Assembly (NCBI RefSeq): GCF_010548375.1
Contig: NZ_JAAGLY010000022.1
Span: 62,001-126,000 of the forward strand
Reading direction: 5' to 3'
DNA from: Streptomyces sp. SID13726
GTDB taxonomy: Bacteria > Actinomycetota > Actinomycetes > Streptomycetales > Streptomycetaceae
Length of the DNA stretch: 64,000 nt
Under the pieces are notes generated by a model that was given only the letters and a program-made list of their open reading frames with translations, was not told the origin of the DNA and did no database searches. This document shows, one piece after another, positions 1-10,478 of the stretch (position 1 is its first letter; every line of letters begins with the position of its first letter). Made by a program: the position numbers and the translations under genes.

Positions 1-3
1 ATC

Positions 4-33
4 GAAGGCCCTCCGTGGAAGCGGGGGGCTTTC
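4..33. terminator. GC-rich hairpin, probable terminator at left edge
   Basis: Bases 4-14 pair with 23-33 in an 11-bp stem with two G:T wobbles around an 8-base loop. It closely resembles the hairpin after the tRNA-Lys gene at 13808, so it probably ends a transcript that starts left of the window. There is no clear U-tract, as is common in Streptomyces. Confidence 0.5.
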
Positions 34-97
34 GACGTTTCCGGGTGTCGCAGGGGCGGCCGGGGGTGCGCGAACCGGCCTCGCCATCGTCGTTCCT

Positions 98-137
98 GCG
101 CGGCTGCGCCGCGCGTTGTGGGGGCTCCGCCACCCAC
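98..137. repeat. Paired intergenic palindromes
   Basis: Two adjacent hairpins lie here: GCGCGGC/GCCGCGC (98-104 with 108-114), then bases 118-125 pairing with 129-137 with one bulged A. Together they look like the dispersed intergenic palindromes common downstream of Streptomyces genes. They sit beyond the stop of the metalloprotease at 177 and could help end its transcript. Confidence 0.4.
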
Positions 138-176
138 ACCCCCTCGGCGTCGGCCACCGAGCCGTCGGTCAAGGAG

Positions 177-1448
177 TCACCCGGCCGTGATCTCCACATC
201 CCACGCCCCCGACTCCGTCCGCCCCGTCACCGTCACGCGTACGTTCGACCCCGGGACCTTGAAGGTCTCGCCGACCGCGACCGGGGCGTCCGCCAGGGGT
301 GGGTAGACGGAGTTTTCCCAGCAGGCCTCGGTGTGGGGGTGGGCGTCGAGGACCTGGATGGGGCCGGTGCCGGAGGCGGCGCCGCTGTGGACCCGGTAGA
401 CGAGGACGCCCTGGCGGCAGACCGCCGTGTCGTTGGCCACCGCGCCGCGCGCCTCGAAGGCGAGCGCGCTGTCGGCGCCGGTGCGCACGACCGCGAGCTT
501 GGTACCGCGTCCGGGGCCGAAGATCCCGGCGTTGCCGGGGCCGGTCTCCAGCGGTTCCAGCGTGAGGCGCCTCGGCTCAGGTCCCCGTACGCACGCCACC
601 TGCCGGCGTTCCAGCCAGCCCAGCTTCCACTTGTGCCAGGCGAACAGGTCCGGGGCGAGCCCGAACTGGCTGCCCATCAGGTCCCAGTCGCCGACGTAGG
701 TGTCCCAGTCCCCCTTGCCGTCCATCGGCCGGTGGTAGAGGTCGGGCAGGTCGAAGACGTGCCCGGTCTCGTGGGCCAGCACCAGCCGGTCCGGCGGGTG
801 CTTCTCGAAGACGGTGACGACCCGGCGGATGTCGGTGCCGTCGGCGCGCAGCGGGACGTCCAGGTTGACGACCTTCGTGGCGTCCGAGTCGACGCCGGGC
901 GCGTCCGGGTCGGCGACGAAGTACACGACGTCGTAGCGCGAGAAGTCGACCTGCCCGTCGGCCGCGGCGAGCGCGTCGCGCAGATACGCGCCCCGGCGTT
1001 CGGCGTTCCAGTCGCGCTGTATGGCGTACGACGTGGACGGGTGCGGCATCCGGATCCAGTGCGGCAGCGGGTGCGGGCGCAGCGTGAAGCGGCCGTAGGA
1101 GGCGCGCTCGAAGAAGCGGGTGGTGGCCGGGAAGTGATCGGCGGTCAGTTCGGCGGGGCTGGTCAGCGGACGGGCGTCCGGGAAGGAGAGGAAGACCATC
1201 ACGGCGTCGAGCGCGCGGGCCGGGCGCGGATACGCGGTGTTCCAGGTGTCCACGCCCTCGGAGTGGTGGGCGTCGGTGCGACCGAGAGTGCAGGGGGCCG
1301 AGGAGAAGGGCTCGGCCACCGAGGGCCCGGTGACGAGGGAGGTGGCGGCGAGGGCCGCCATCGTGGTGAACACGGCCGCGGTGCTGCGCAGTCGGGGGCG
1401 CGGAAACGAGCGCGGCAAAGGGACCTCCGGGAGCGGTTCACGGGACAC
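177..1448 (-). CDS. Secreted M6-like zinc metalloprotease
   Basis: This 423-residue protein is probably an exported protease. After an arginine-rich N-terminus a hydrophobic stretch (about residues 22-45, ending near SVAEP) looks like a signal peptide. The zinc signature HETGHVFDLPD lies near residues 224-234: HExxH plus a downstream Asp ligand, as in M6 (immune inhibitor A-like) peptidases. A WDLMG motif follows shortly after, as expected for the Met-turn region. The C-terminal part looks like a beta-rich accessory domain. The start is GTG with a weak GGGTG upstream. It diverges from cdgA across about 280 bp. The substrate cannot be told from sequence. Confidence 0.8.
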   Translation of the reverse strand: MSREPLPEVPLPRSFPRPRLRSTAAVFTTMAALAATSLVTGPSVAEPFSSAPCTLGRTDAHHSEGVDTWNTAYPRPARALDAVMVFLSFPDARPLTSPAELTADHFPATTRFFERASYGRFTLRPHPLPHWIRMPHPSTSYAIQRDWNAERRGAYLRDALAAADGQVDFSRYDVVYFVADPDAPGVDSDATKVVNLDVPLRADGTDIRRVVTVFEKHPPDRLVLAHETGHVFDLPDLYHRPMDGKGDWDTYVGDWDLMGSQFGLAPDLFAWHKWKLGWLERRQVACVRGPEPRRLTLEPLETGPGNAGIFGPGRGTKLAVVRTGADSALAFEARGAVANDTAVCRQGVLVYRVHSGAASGTGPIQVLDAHPHTEACWENSVYPPLADAPVAVGETFKVPGSNVRVTVTGRTESGAWDVEITAG

Positions 1449-1505
1449 CGCACCCAGCCTGTGGGGGTTTGCAGTAATATGCCCTGTTTATCTGCACCGG
1501 ACGAG

Positions 1506-1518
1506 TGAGAGTGCGTAA
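1506..1518. promoter_or_regulatory. Possible BldD half-palindrome upstream of cdgA
   Basis: TGAGAGTGCGTAA matches the BldD box TNACNC(A/T)GNGTNA fully in the right half and misses two positions in the left half. It lies about 215 bp before the proposed cdgA start. BldD-c-di-GMP is known to repress c-di-GMP enzyme genes in Streptomyces; assigning this site to BldD is inference. Confidence 0.3.
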
Positions 1519-1732
1519 CCCTCCGTCGGCGCCGACACCCCCGAATCGCTCACGGAACGTCACAAGCGGTCCGGAGCCCGAAGAACCCGTCCAGCTGCGG
1601 GCAGAAACGATCTGTCAGAAGGGGTTGCCGGTCCGTCAGACTGGGCAATGGCTGGAAGGGCCCGGGGGCAGCCTCTATGATCGGCACACTTTCCTGCGCG
1701 GACAGCGATCGAGTGCACTGCGGGAGCTAGCG

Positions 1733-3534
1733 GTGAACGGAACGTCCGAAGGGCCGGCGCCCGCGGCAGACCTCGACGGGTCAGCCGTAACAGAGAGTGA
1801 CACCACCACACCTACTCGTACCGAGTGTCCGGCACATCGTGCGGCCTTCGCGGCCGCCCCGCTCGCCATGGCCGTGGTCGACCGTGAGGGCCTGGTCCTC
1901 GACGCCAACCCCGCCTTCGGCGAGCTGCTCGGCGCGGTGACCGAGGAGTTGGCCGGGGCGGTCGCCGCGGACCTCGTGGACCTCAGCTCGGACGCGCGCA
2001 CCTGGCACGCGTACCGCGAGGTGCTGCGCGGCCGCCAGGCGAAGCTGCGCTGCAAACGCCGGCTGAAGCATCCCGACGGGCACTCGCTGTGGGCGCAGAT
2101 CACGGTCGCGCCGCTGGCCGACGGCGCCCCGGGTGTCCTGCTGTCGCTCGCCGACATCACCGCCCGGCGTGAACTCCAGGCGCGGCTGCGGCACTTGCAG
2201 ATGCACGACCCGGTGACCCGGCTGCCCAACCGCACACTGTTCTTCGAGCGGCTGACGGCGGCCCTGGAGGCGGAGTCGTACGAACAGGGCGGCACGGGCC
2301 GGATCGGGCTGTGCTACCTCGACCTCGACGGGTTCCAGGCGGTCAACGACACCCTCGGCCACCGGGTCGGCGACCGGCTGCTCGCCGCCGTGGCCGAGCG
2401 GCTGACGCGCTGCGCCGACGAGGCGGGGCAGGGTCGGGCGACCGCTCCCCTGGTGGCGCGGCTGGGCGGCGACGAGTTCGCGCTGCTCGTCGAGGACTCC
2501 ACCGGCACCGAGCAGCTCGCCGACCTCGCCGAGTCCCTGCTGAAGGCGATCCAGGCGCCCTTCGACGTCTCGGGGCACCGGATGTCGGTGTCGGCGTCGA
2601 TCGGGGTCGTGGAGCGGCAGGCCGAGGGCACTTCGGCGACCGGGCTGATGCAGGCCGCGGACACCACGCTGTACTGGGCCAAGGCCGACGGCCGGGACCG
2701 CTGGACGCTCTTCGACCCCGAGCGCAACGCCCACCGCGTGACCCGGCAGGCGCTCGCCTCGACGCTGCGTCCGGCCATCGAGCGCGGCGAGTTCCAGCTG
2801 GAGTACCAGCCGCTGGTGGGCATGGAGGACGGGCGGCTGCGCGGGGTGGAGGCGCTGGTGCGCTGGAACCACCCGCAGTTCGGGATGCTGACGCCGAATC
2901 GGTTCATCGCGCTGGCCGAGGAGGACGGCTCGATCGTGCCACTGGGCCGCTGGATTCTGGCCACCGCCTGCCGCCAGGCCCGCCGGTGGCAGCTCGACCA
3001 CCCCGACGAGCCGCCGATCTTCGTGAGCGTGAACGTGGCGGTGCGTCAGGTCTGGGACTCCGACCTGGTCGCGGACGTGGCGGCCACCCTTGAGGAGACC
3101 GGCCTCGCCCCGCACCTGCTCCAGCTCGAACTCACCGAGTCGGCGGTCATGGGTTCGGCGGGCCGCCCGCTCCAGGCCCTCCAGGCGCTGAGCGACATGG
3201 GCGTCGGCATCGCGATCGACGACTTCGGCACCGGCTACTCGAACCTCGCCTACCTCAGCCGGCTGCCGGTCTCCGTCCTGAAGCTGGACGGCTCCTTCGT
3301 ACGGGGCTTCCAGTACGAGGGTGAGGGCGTCGCTCCCAACCCGGCCGACGAGGTCGTCGTGGAGGCGATGATCCAGCTGGCCCACCGCCTCGGCCTCACC
3401 GTCACCGCGGAGTGCGTGGAGACCTCGGCCCAGGCCAGCCGGCTGCGCCGGATCGGCTGCGACACCGGCCAGGGGTGGCTGTACTCACGGCCGGTGTCGC
3501 CGGATCGTATCTCCGGGCTGATGGGTGTGAAGGC

Positions 3535-3538
<4 letters not shown>
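1733..3538 (+). CDS. cdgA: PAS-GGDEF-EAL cyclic-di-GMP enzyme CdgA
   Basis: It makes and/or breaks c-di-GMP, the signal that holds BldD in its repressing form during growth. A PAS domain (about residues 40-150, NPAFGELLG region) is followed by GGDEF with an intact GGDEF motif at about residues 244-248 and by EAL, with EALVRW near residue 372, DDFGTGYS, KLDGSFV and ECVET. No RxxD inhibitory site precedes GGDEF. I chose the GTG at 1733 because GGGAG lies six bases upstream; the reading frame stays open back to 1505, but that part is unlike any domain. Domain order and the csl genes nearby match S. coelicolor CdgA. The stop overlaps the convergent oxidoreductase gene in a CTAG. Confidence 0.85.
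1788..1800. promoter_or_regulatory. Candidate BldD box inside the 5' end of cdgA
   Basis: TAACAGAGAGTGA matches TNACNC(A/T)GNGTNA at eight of nine fixed positions. It lies 55 bp inside the coding region as drawn. If it is functional, it could act as an intragenic operator or point to a downstream translation start. Confidence 0.35.
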
Positions 3539-4632
<1,094 letters not shown>

Positions 4633-4767
4633 GGTGGGCTCCTCCTGTGTGTCGCCGTGCGCTGTCGCTCCACGGGTAACAGGGGAATGTCCCCGGTTGT
4701 TCCCGGGGACGGGGTGGATCGTCCTCCACGGCAGTCTTCGGCACCGGCGACCGTCCACCGAGCGGGC

Positions 4768-5499
4768 TCAGACCTGGACGATCGGCTCCTTGGTGAACAG
4801 CGCGCCCAGCGAAGGCGCGTTGACCCTGCGGTCGGTCAGCCTGAGGGCCTCCCAGACCGTGACCTGGTTCGCGGTGAGGACCGGCTTGGCGAGTTCCTTC
4901 TCCAGGGCCGGGATGTGGGTGGCCGTGTGCAGGGCGGTGTCCGGGAGGAGAACCGCGTCGGCGTCCGGTGAGTCGGCCGCCCGGGCCAGCGCGAAGACCT
5001 CCTCCTCGCCCCAGGTGCCGACCTCGGCGGCGGTGATGATCCCGGCGCCGCGCACCTGGAGCACGTCCACCCCGCCCGCCCTCAGGAACTCCGCGAACAG
5101 GCCCGCCACGTCGTCCGGGTAGGTCGCCGCGACGGCCACCCGGCGGGCCCCGATCTCCTGGGCCGCGTGCACGAAGGCGAAGGAGGTCGAGGAGGCGGGC
5201 AGACCGGCCGTGCGGGCCAGGGTGCGGACCTGGTCGTGGGCGCCCTCCCAGCCGTAGACGAAACTGCCGCTGGTGCAGGCCCAGACCACGGACTCGGCGC
5301 CCGACATCCGCAGTTCCTCGACGCCCGCGGCGAGCCGGTCGGCGGCGCCCATCTCCAGGAGGGCGTCCACGCGGTGGGCGTCGGTGCCGATGTCGGTGTG
5401 GACGACGTCCAGGCGGATGTCGCTGCCCAGGAGCTGCTCGATGCGGGGATAGTCGTCCTCGGCGGAGTGGCCCGGGTAGAGGAATCCGAGTGCGGTCAT
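4768..5499 (-). CDS. Asp/Glu racemase-superfamily protein, single-Cys paralogue
   Basis: A 243-residue member of the Asp/Glu racemase / maleate isomerase / arylmalonate decarboxylase superfamily. The first catalytic cysteine is present in ACTSGSF (Cys75). The second site reads LLPDTAL, with Asp near residue 187 where the upstream paralogue has Cys194, so classic two-cysteine racemase chemistry is unlikely. The ATG overlaps the stop of that paralogue (ATGA) with AGGAAGG upstream, indicating translational coupling. EutA of ectoine-utilisation operons belongs to this superfamily, which fits the Ehu-type transporter nearby, but the substrate is unknown. Confidence 0.75.
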   Translation of the reverse strand: MTALGFLYPGHSAEDDYPRIEQLLGSDIRLDVVHTDIGTDAHRVDALLEMGAADRLAAGVEELRMSGAESVVWACTSGSFVYGWEGAHDQVRTLARTAGLPASSTSFAFVHAAQEIGARRVAVAATYPDDVAGLFAEFLRAGGVDVLQVRGAGIITAAEVGTWGEEEVFALARAADSPDADAVLLPDTALHTATHIPALEKELAKPVLTANQVTVWEALRLTDRRVNAPSLGALFTKEPIVQV

Positions 5500-6320
5500 G
5501 TCCAGCCTTCCTGCTGCTGTTCTTCGTCCGGCAGGCCCCGGACTTCCGGCAGTCCCGGAATCTCCGGGCGCACGGGACCGGTCCTCGCCGCCGGGTCGAT
5601 CAGCGCCTGGTACGGTCCCACGGCTCGGGTACCCAGTCGGCGCAGCGCCGCCCACATCGTCACCTGGTTGGCCGAGATCACCGGGATGCGCAGTTCGGCC
5701 TCCAGCTGCGGGATGACGTCGTACGTCGGCAGGTTGGTGCAGCTGATGAACAGGGCCTCGGCGTCGGCGCGCACCGCCTTGTGGGCCATCTCGGAGACCT
5801 GGCGGTAGGGCACCTTCCAGATGTGCCGGGTCAGGCCCATGTAGGCGCGTCCGGTGACGGCGACGCCCGCCTCGGCGACGTACTCCTCCAGCGACCTGGT
5901 CACCGACACGGTGTACGGCGTCACCAGCGCGACCCGGCGGACGCCGAGTTCGTCGAGGGCGTCGAGGAGGGCGCCGGAGGTGGTGACGGAGGGGACCGCG
6001 CCGGCCCGGGTCATGGCCTCGCACATGGCGCGTTCCCCGGCGATCCCGCCGACGAAGCTGCCGGAGGTGCAGGCGTAGGCGACGACCTCGGGGGCGATGG
6101 CGTGGAGCGTGCGCACGGCTTCGTGCAGGGTCTCGTGCTCGCTGACCAGGCGGGCGAGGTCGAGGCTGACCTCGACGGGGACGTACGGGGTGCGGGTCAG
6201 ATGGAGCGAGACCTCGTCGGGGACCCAGCGCCACAGTTCGCGATCCAGCGCGAAGTCGAAGGGGGCGACGACACCGACACCGCGCTGCGGGCGCGGACCA
6301 CCGAGAAAAGAAACGTCCAT
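5496..6320 (-). CDS. Asp/Glu racemase / maleate isomerase family protein
   Basis: A 274-residue protein of the same superfamily as its downstream neighbour, with both catalytic cysteines: Cys84 in YACTSGSF and Cys194 in FISCTNLP. Members include maleate cis-trans isomerase, arylmalonate decarboxylase and the ectoine-utilisation protein EutA. I place the start at the ATG at 6320 (MDVSFLGG); an in-frame GTG six codons upstream is an alternative, and neither has a strong ribosome site. It is first of a two-gene unit divergent from the 2-hydroxyacid dehydrogenase gene across about 250 bp. A role in breaking down the substrate of the nearby transporter is inference. Confidence 0.75.
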   Translation of the reverse strand: MDVSFLGGPRPQRGVGVVAPFDFALDRELWRWVPDEVSLHLTRTPYVPVEVSLDLARLVSEHETLHEAVRTLHAIAPEVVAYACTSGSFVGGIAGERAMCEAMTRAGAVPSVTTSGALLDALDELGVRRVALVTPYTVSVTRSLEEYVAEAGVAVTGRAYMGLTRHIWKVPYRQVSEMAHKAVRADAEALFISCTNLPTYDVIPQLEAELRIPVISANQVTMWAALRRLGTRAVGPYQALIDPAARTGPVRPEIPGLPEVRGLPDEEQQQEGWT

Positions 6321-6574
6321 GGCAGGGACCGGCCTCACGGTGAGAGACGGGGGGACAGCGGAACGTGCGCAACGCCCGTGTTGACGAAGGTAGGTTCGGG
6401 TGCGAGCGTGGTCAATCCGCCCATGTCACGCTCACGTCACACGGGAGTCGCCCCCGGTGTTTCCGCCCATGTCAGACGCCCGGCCGTCGCCCGGAAACCG
6501 GCGGAAAAAGGTCGGTCACCCCGCATGAACGTGTAGAAATCGCCCCAGCGGATCTCCGCGGAAACGGTGGCCCG

Positions 6575-7522
6575 ATGCCCGTCCCCACCCTTCTCGTCCT
6601 CGACGCCGACCCGTTGCCGCGCCTCGGCAGGCTCACCGGCCGGGCCCGGATCGAGCACGCGGACGAGACCACGCTCGCCGAGCGGCTGCCGTTCGCCGAC
6701 GTGCTGCTGGTCTGGGACTTCACCTCGACCGCGGTGCGGGACGCCTGGCCGGGCGAGGGCCCGAGGCCGCGCTGGGTGCACACCGCGAGCGCGGGCGTGG
6801 ACCATCTGATGTGCCCCGAACTCGTCGCCTCCGACACGCGGGTGACCAACGCGCGCGGGGTCTTCGACCAGCCGATCGCCGAGTACGTCGCCGCGCTGGT
6901 CCTCACGATGGCCAAGGACCTGCCCCGCACCCTGGACCTCCAGCGCGAGGGCGTGTGGCGGCACCGCGAGTCGCAGCGGGTGGCCGGAACCCGTGCCTGC
7001 GTGGTCGGTTCGGGGCCCATCGGCCGGGCGATCGTGGCCACCCTCAAGGCGCTCGGCATCACCACCGCCCTGGTCGGCCGCCGCTCCCGCACCGGCGTCC
7101 ACGGCCCCGACGACCTGGACCGGCTGATGGCCCGCGCCGACTGGGTGATCGCGGCCGCCCCGCTCACCGCGGAGACCCTGGGCATGTTCGACGCCCGCCG
7201 CTTCGGGGTGATGCAGCCCTCCGCCCGCTTCATCAACATCGGCCGGGGCCAGCTCGTCGTCGAGGACGACCTGGTGGCGGCCCTGGCCAAGCGCTGGATC
7301 ACGGGCGCGGCCCTCGACGTCTTCGAGTCCGAACCCCTGCCGCCCGACAGCCCGTTGTGGCACGTCCCCGGGCTGATCGTGTCCCCGCACATGAGCGGCG
7401 ACACCATCGGCTGGCGCGATCAACTCGGCACGCAGTTCGTGGAGTTGTACGACCGCTGGGAAGCGGGAAGAGCGCTGCCGAACGTGGTCGACAAGGGACG
7501 CGGGTACGTACCAGGGCACTGA
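6575..7522 (+). CDS. D-2-hydroxyacid dehydrogenase (NAD-dependent)
   Basis: A 315-residue cytosolic oxidoreductase of the D-isomer-specific 2-hydroxyacid dehydrogenase family, interconverting a 2-oxoacid and a D-2-hydroxyacid. The nucleotide-binding motif GSGPIGRAI is present. The catalytic Arg lies in NIGRGQLV, the Glu in DVFESEPLP and the His in SPHMSGD. Start is the ATG at 6575 with GGTGG nearby; the open frame upstream has no protein-like character. The amidase gene follows 19 bp later in the same direction, so the two probably share a transcript and act on one substrate. Confidence 0.85.
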   Translation: MPVPTLLVLDADPLPRLGRLTGRARIEHADETTLAERLPFADVLLVWDFTSTAVRDAWPGEGPRPRWVHTASAGVDHLMCPELVASDTRVTNARGVFDQPIAEYVAALVLTMAKDLPRTLDLQREGVWRHRESQRVAGTRACVVGSGPIGRAIVATLKALGITTALVGRRSRTGVHGPDDLDRLMARADWVIAAAPLTAETLGMFDARRFGVMQPSARFINIGRGQLVVEDDLVAALAKRWITGAALDVFESEPLPPDSPLWHVPGLIVSPHMSGDTIGWRDQLGTQFVELYDRWEAGRALPNVVDKGRGYVPGH

Positions 7523-7541
7523 ACGTCGAGCGGAGGGGCAC

Positions 7542-8984
7542 ATGCGCGACATGCCGGACATGCGGGTTCTCGACCTCACCGAACTGACCGCCGTACGACT
7601 CGTGGAGGGTTACCGCAAGGGCGAGTTCAGCCCGGTGGACGCGACCCGGGCGGCCCTGGAACGGGCCGAGGAGATCCAGCCGGAGGTGAACGCCTTCGTG
7701 CGGCTGACCGGCGAGGAGGCCCTGGCGCAGGCCCGCGCCTCGGCCGACCGGTGGCGGCGCGGCGAGCCGGCGGGCGCGGTGGACGGCGTCCCGGTCACGG
7801 TGAAGGACATCCTGCTGATGCGCGGGGCCCCGGCGCTGAAGGGGTCCAGGACCATTGCGGAGAGCGGGAGTTGGGACGAGGACGCGCCCTCGGTCGCCCG
7901 GCTGCGCGAGCAGGGCGCCGTGTTCCTCGGCAAGACCACCACCCCGGAGTTCGGCTGGAAGGGCGTCACCGACTCACCGCTGTCGGGCGTCACCCGCAAT
8001 CCCTACGACCCGTCGCGCACCGCGGGCGGCTCAAGCGGCGGTGCCGCGGCGGCCGTGGCGCTCGGCGCGGGGCCGCTCGCGCTCGGCACGGACGGCGGGG
8101 GCAGTGTCCGTATCCCGGCCGCGTTCTGCGGGATCTTCGCCCTGAAGCCGACGTACGGCCGCGTGCCGCTCTACCCGGCGAGCGCCTTCGGCACCCTGGC
8201 CCATGTGGGCCCGATGACCCGTGACGCGGCCGACGCGGCCCTGCTGCTGGACGTGATCGGCGTCCCGGACTCCCGGGACTGGTCGGCGCTGGGCCCGGCC
8301 CCGGGCCCGTACTCGGCGGCCCTGCCGGGCGGTGTGCGGGGCCTGCGGATCGCGTACTCGCCGTCCCTCGGCGGCCAGGTCGCCGTGCGGCCCGGGGTCG
8401 CGGCGGCGGTCCGGCGGGCCGTGGAGCGCCTGGCCGGACTCGGCGCGTACGTCACCGAGGCGGACCCCGACTTCGCCGACCCGGTGGACGCCTTCCACAC
8501 CCTGTGGTTCAGCGGAGCGGCCCGGGTGACCCAGCAACTCGGGCCGCACCAGCGGGAGTTGCTCGACCCCGGGCTCCGGGAGATCTGCGGTCTCGGCGCC
8601 CGCATGAGCGCCCTCGACTACCTCGCGGCGGTGGACGTCCGCATGGAACTCGGCCGCCGGATGGGCCGCTTCCACGACTCCTACGACCTCCTGGTCACCC
8701 CGACCCTCCCGATCACGGCGTTCGAGGCGGGCGCCGAGGTGCCGAAGGGCTCAGGGCACCGCCGCTGGACGGGCTGGACGCCCTTCACCTACCCCTTCAA
8801 CATGACCCAGCAGCCCGCCGCCTCCGTCCCGGTGGGAACCGACGGCGACGGACTGCCGGTGGGACTCCAGCTGGTGGCGGCCCGACACCGGGACGACCTG
8901 GTACTGCGGGCGGCGCACGCGCTGTACGAGGCGGGGGCAGCCGGCGTACGGCCGCCCGCGCCGGTGCGCGCGGGTGAGCGCTAG
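7542..8984 (+). CDS. Amidase signature enzyme
   Basis: A 480-residue hydrolase of the amidase signature family. The Ser-cisSer-Lys triad is visible: Lys in VTVKDI, the cis-Ser in AGGSSGG, and the nucleophile Ser in the GTDGGGSVRIPA region. Length and order are typical of amidases and GatA-like proteins. Without GatB/GatC neighbours it is probably catabolic, cleaving a small amide. GGAGGGG lies just before the ATG at 7542. It runs with the upstream dehydrogenase. Its stop overlaps the convergent DUF3830 gene in CTAG. Confidence 0.85.
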   Translation: MRDMPDMRVLDLTELTAVRLVEGYRKGEFSPVDATRAALERAEEIQPEVNAFVRLTGEEALAQARASADRWRRGEPAGAVDGVPVTVKDILLMRGAPALKGSRTIAESGSWDEDAPSVARLREQGAVFLGKTTTPEFGWKGVTDSPLSGVTRNPYDPSRTAGGSSGGAAAAVALGAGPLALGTDGGGSVRIPAAFCGIFALKPTYGRVPLYPASAFGTLAHVGPMTRDAADAALLLDVIGVPDSRDWSALGPAPGPYSAALPGGVRGLRIAYSPSLGGQVAVRPGVAAAVRRAVERLAGLGAYVTEADPDFADPVDAFHTLWFSGAARVTQQLGPHQRELLDPGLREICGLGARMSALDYLAAVDVRMELGRRMGRFHDSYDLLVTPTLPITAFEAGAEVPKGSGHRRWTGWTPFTYPFNMTQQPAASVPVGTDGDGLPVGLQLVAARHRDDLVLRAAHALYEAGAAGVRPPAPVRAGER

Positions 8985-9475
8985 AGCCGGCTGAACCGCA
9001 GGCTCTCGCCGATCGCCCCCGACCGCCACAGGTCGTTGCACCCCTCCGCCAGGGCGTCCAGGCCCTCCACCACCTGCCCCCACACGATCCCCGGCACCCA
9101 GCCCACGTCGCCGTTCAGGAGGAGGTTGTTGCGTTCGTAGAACAGGGCCAGGTCGACCAGGGTCGTGCCCGGGCGGACCTCGCGGTCGTAGCCGTAGGAC
9201 TTGGTGCCGAGTTCCGCGCCGGCGAAGGAGAAATAGCAGAGATCGCCGGGGATGGGGGTGACTGTCGGGTTTTCCAGGGGTGGCTCGGATTCCGCGAAAG
9301 GTGGGAAAAGAGCGTAGATCTCATTGCGTGCGTACTTTGCGTGATAGACGTCGCCCGCGAGCGGAAGGGCGTCCCATACGGTCGCGCAGGTGATCGGCGC
9401 TCGATCGTCCAGCAGCTTTGCCGTACCGGTGACACCCCGCTTGACCAGCGAGACTTCGATGTAACGGTCAGCCAT
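8981..9475 (-). CDS. DUF3830 family protein (cyclophilin-like fold)
   Basis: A 164-residue protein of the DUF3830 family, with the features CATVWDALPL near the N-terminus, ARNEIYALFPPF, ELGTKSYG and the end GESLRFSRL. The family is predicted to have a cyclophilin-like beta-barrel; no reaction is established. It tends to occur beside amidases and amino-acid transporters, as here, which suggests it handles the same small molecule. The start is ATG at 9475; an in-frame ATG three codons upstream is possible. It diverges from the transporter operon across 97 bp that should hold both promoters. Confidence 0.75.
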   Translation of the reverse strand: MADRYIEVSLVKRGVTGTAKLLDDRAPITCATVWDALPLAGDVYHAKYARNEIYALFPPFAESEPPLENPTVTPIPGDLCYFSFAGAELGTKSYGYDREVRPGTTLVDLALFYERNNLLLNGDVGWVPGIVWGQVVEGLDALAEGCNDLWRSGAIGESLRFSRL

Positions 9476-9572
9476 GCGTTCCATGGTCCCGCGCCGGTCA
9501 AGAGGGCCTTGTCGGGAAACGGGGCTCGAATCGATCTGCATAAGTCGCATCGGGTCGGGTAGCCGCGCCGCC

Positions 9573-10478
9573 ATGGCTCCACCACTGGAACATGGCGAAC
9601 ACACATCCGGGACCACACGCCGATCGCTGCTCGCGGGGGTGGCGGCGCTCGGTGCGCTGGGCGCGGCCGGCTGCTCACGCGTGGCCACCGCCTCGACCAC
9701 CGGCGGCGGCGAACTGCTCGACCGGCTGCGCGCGGCAGGTGTCGTACGGCTGGGGATCGCGGGCGAGATCCCCTTCGGCTACATCGACAAGAACGGCGAC
9801 CTGACCGGCGAGGCGCCCGAACTCGCGAAGGCCGTGTTCAAACGGCTCGGAGTCGACCGGGTACAGCCCGTGCCGACCGAGTTCGGGTCGCTCATTCCGG
9901 GACTGAATTCCCAGCAGTTCGATGTCGTGGCGGCCGGGATGTATGTCACCCCGGAACGCTGCGAACAGGTCATCTTCGCCGATCCCGATTACCAGATGCT
10001 CGATTCCTTCATCGTGCGGAAGGGGAATCCGAAGGGGCTGCGCGACTACAAGGACGTCGTCGAGAAGAAGGCGAAGTTCGCCACCGGCACCGGGTACGCG
10101 GAGATCCAGTACGCCGTCGAGGCGGGGTACAAGGAGAGCGACATCCTGATCGTGCCGGACCAGGTCGCGGGGCTGAACGCGGTGGAGGCGGGACGCGTCG
10201 ACGTGTTCGCCGGGACCGCGCTCACCACCCGTGAGGTGGTGAAGAAGTCGGCCAAGGCGGAGGCCACCAAGGCCTTCACTCCGACCGTGGACGGCAAGCC
10301 GCACGTGGACGGCGGCGCCTTCGCGTTCCGGCGCACCGAGACGAACCTGCGGGACGCCTTCAACACCGAGCTGCGGAAGCTGAAGAAGAGCGGGGAGCTG
10401 TTGCGGATCCTCAAGCCCTTCGGGTTCACGCAGGCCGAGATGACGGACCTGACCGCGAAGGAGCTCTGCGGCGGATGA
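9573..10478 (+). CDS. ehuB: Amino-acid/ectoine ABC transporter substrate-binding lipoprotein
   Basis: A 301-residue periplasmic-binding-protein-like lipoprotein (SBP family 3). A twin-arginine TTRRSLLAG precedes a hydrophobic stretch and the lipobox GAAGC (Cys34), so it is probably Tat-exported and lipid-anchored. The mature part has GEIPFGYIDKNGDLTGEAPELA, a type 3 binding-protein opening, given here in part only: PFGYIDKNG. It starts a tightly overlapping operon with two permeases and an ATPase. The EhuB name rests on operon order and family resemblance; ectoine is a guess, and other amino-acid-like ligands are possible. Confidence 0.8.
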   Translation: MAPPLEHGEHTSGTTRRSLLAGVAALGALGAAGCSRVATASTTGGGELLDRLRAAGVVRLGIAGEIPFGYIDKNGDLTGEAPELAKAVFKRLGVDRVQPVPTEFGSLIPGLNSQQFDVVAAGMYVTPERCEQVIFADPDYQMLDSFIVRKGNPKGLRDYKDVVEKKAKFATGTGYAEIQYAVEAGYKESDILIVPDQVAGLNAVEAGRVDVFAGTALTTREVVKKSAKAEATKAFTPTVDGKPHVDGGAFAFRRTETNLRDAFNTELRKLKKSGELLRILKPFGFTQAEMTDLTAKELCGG

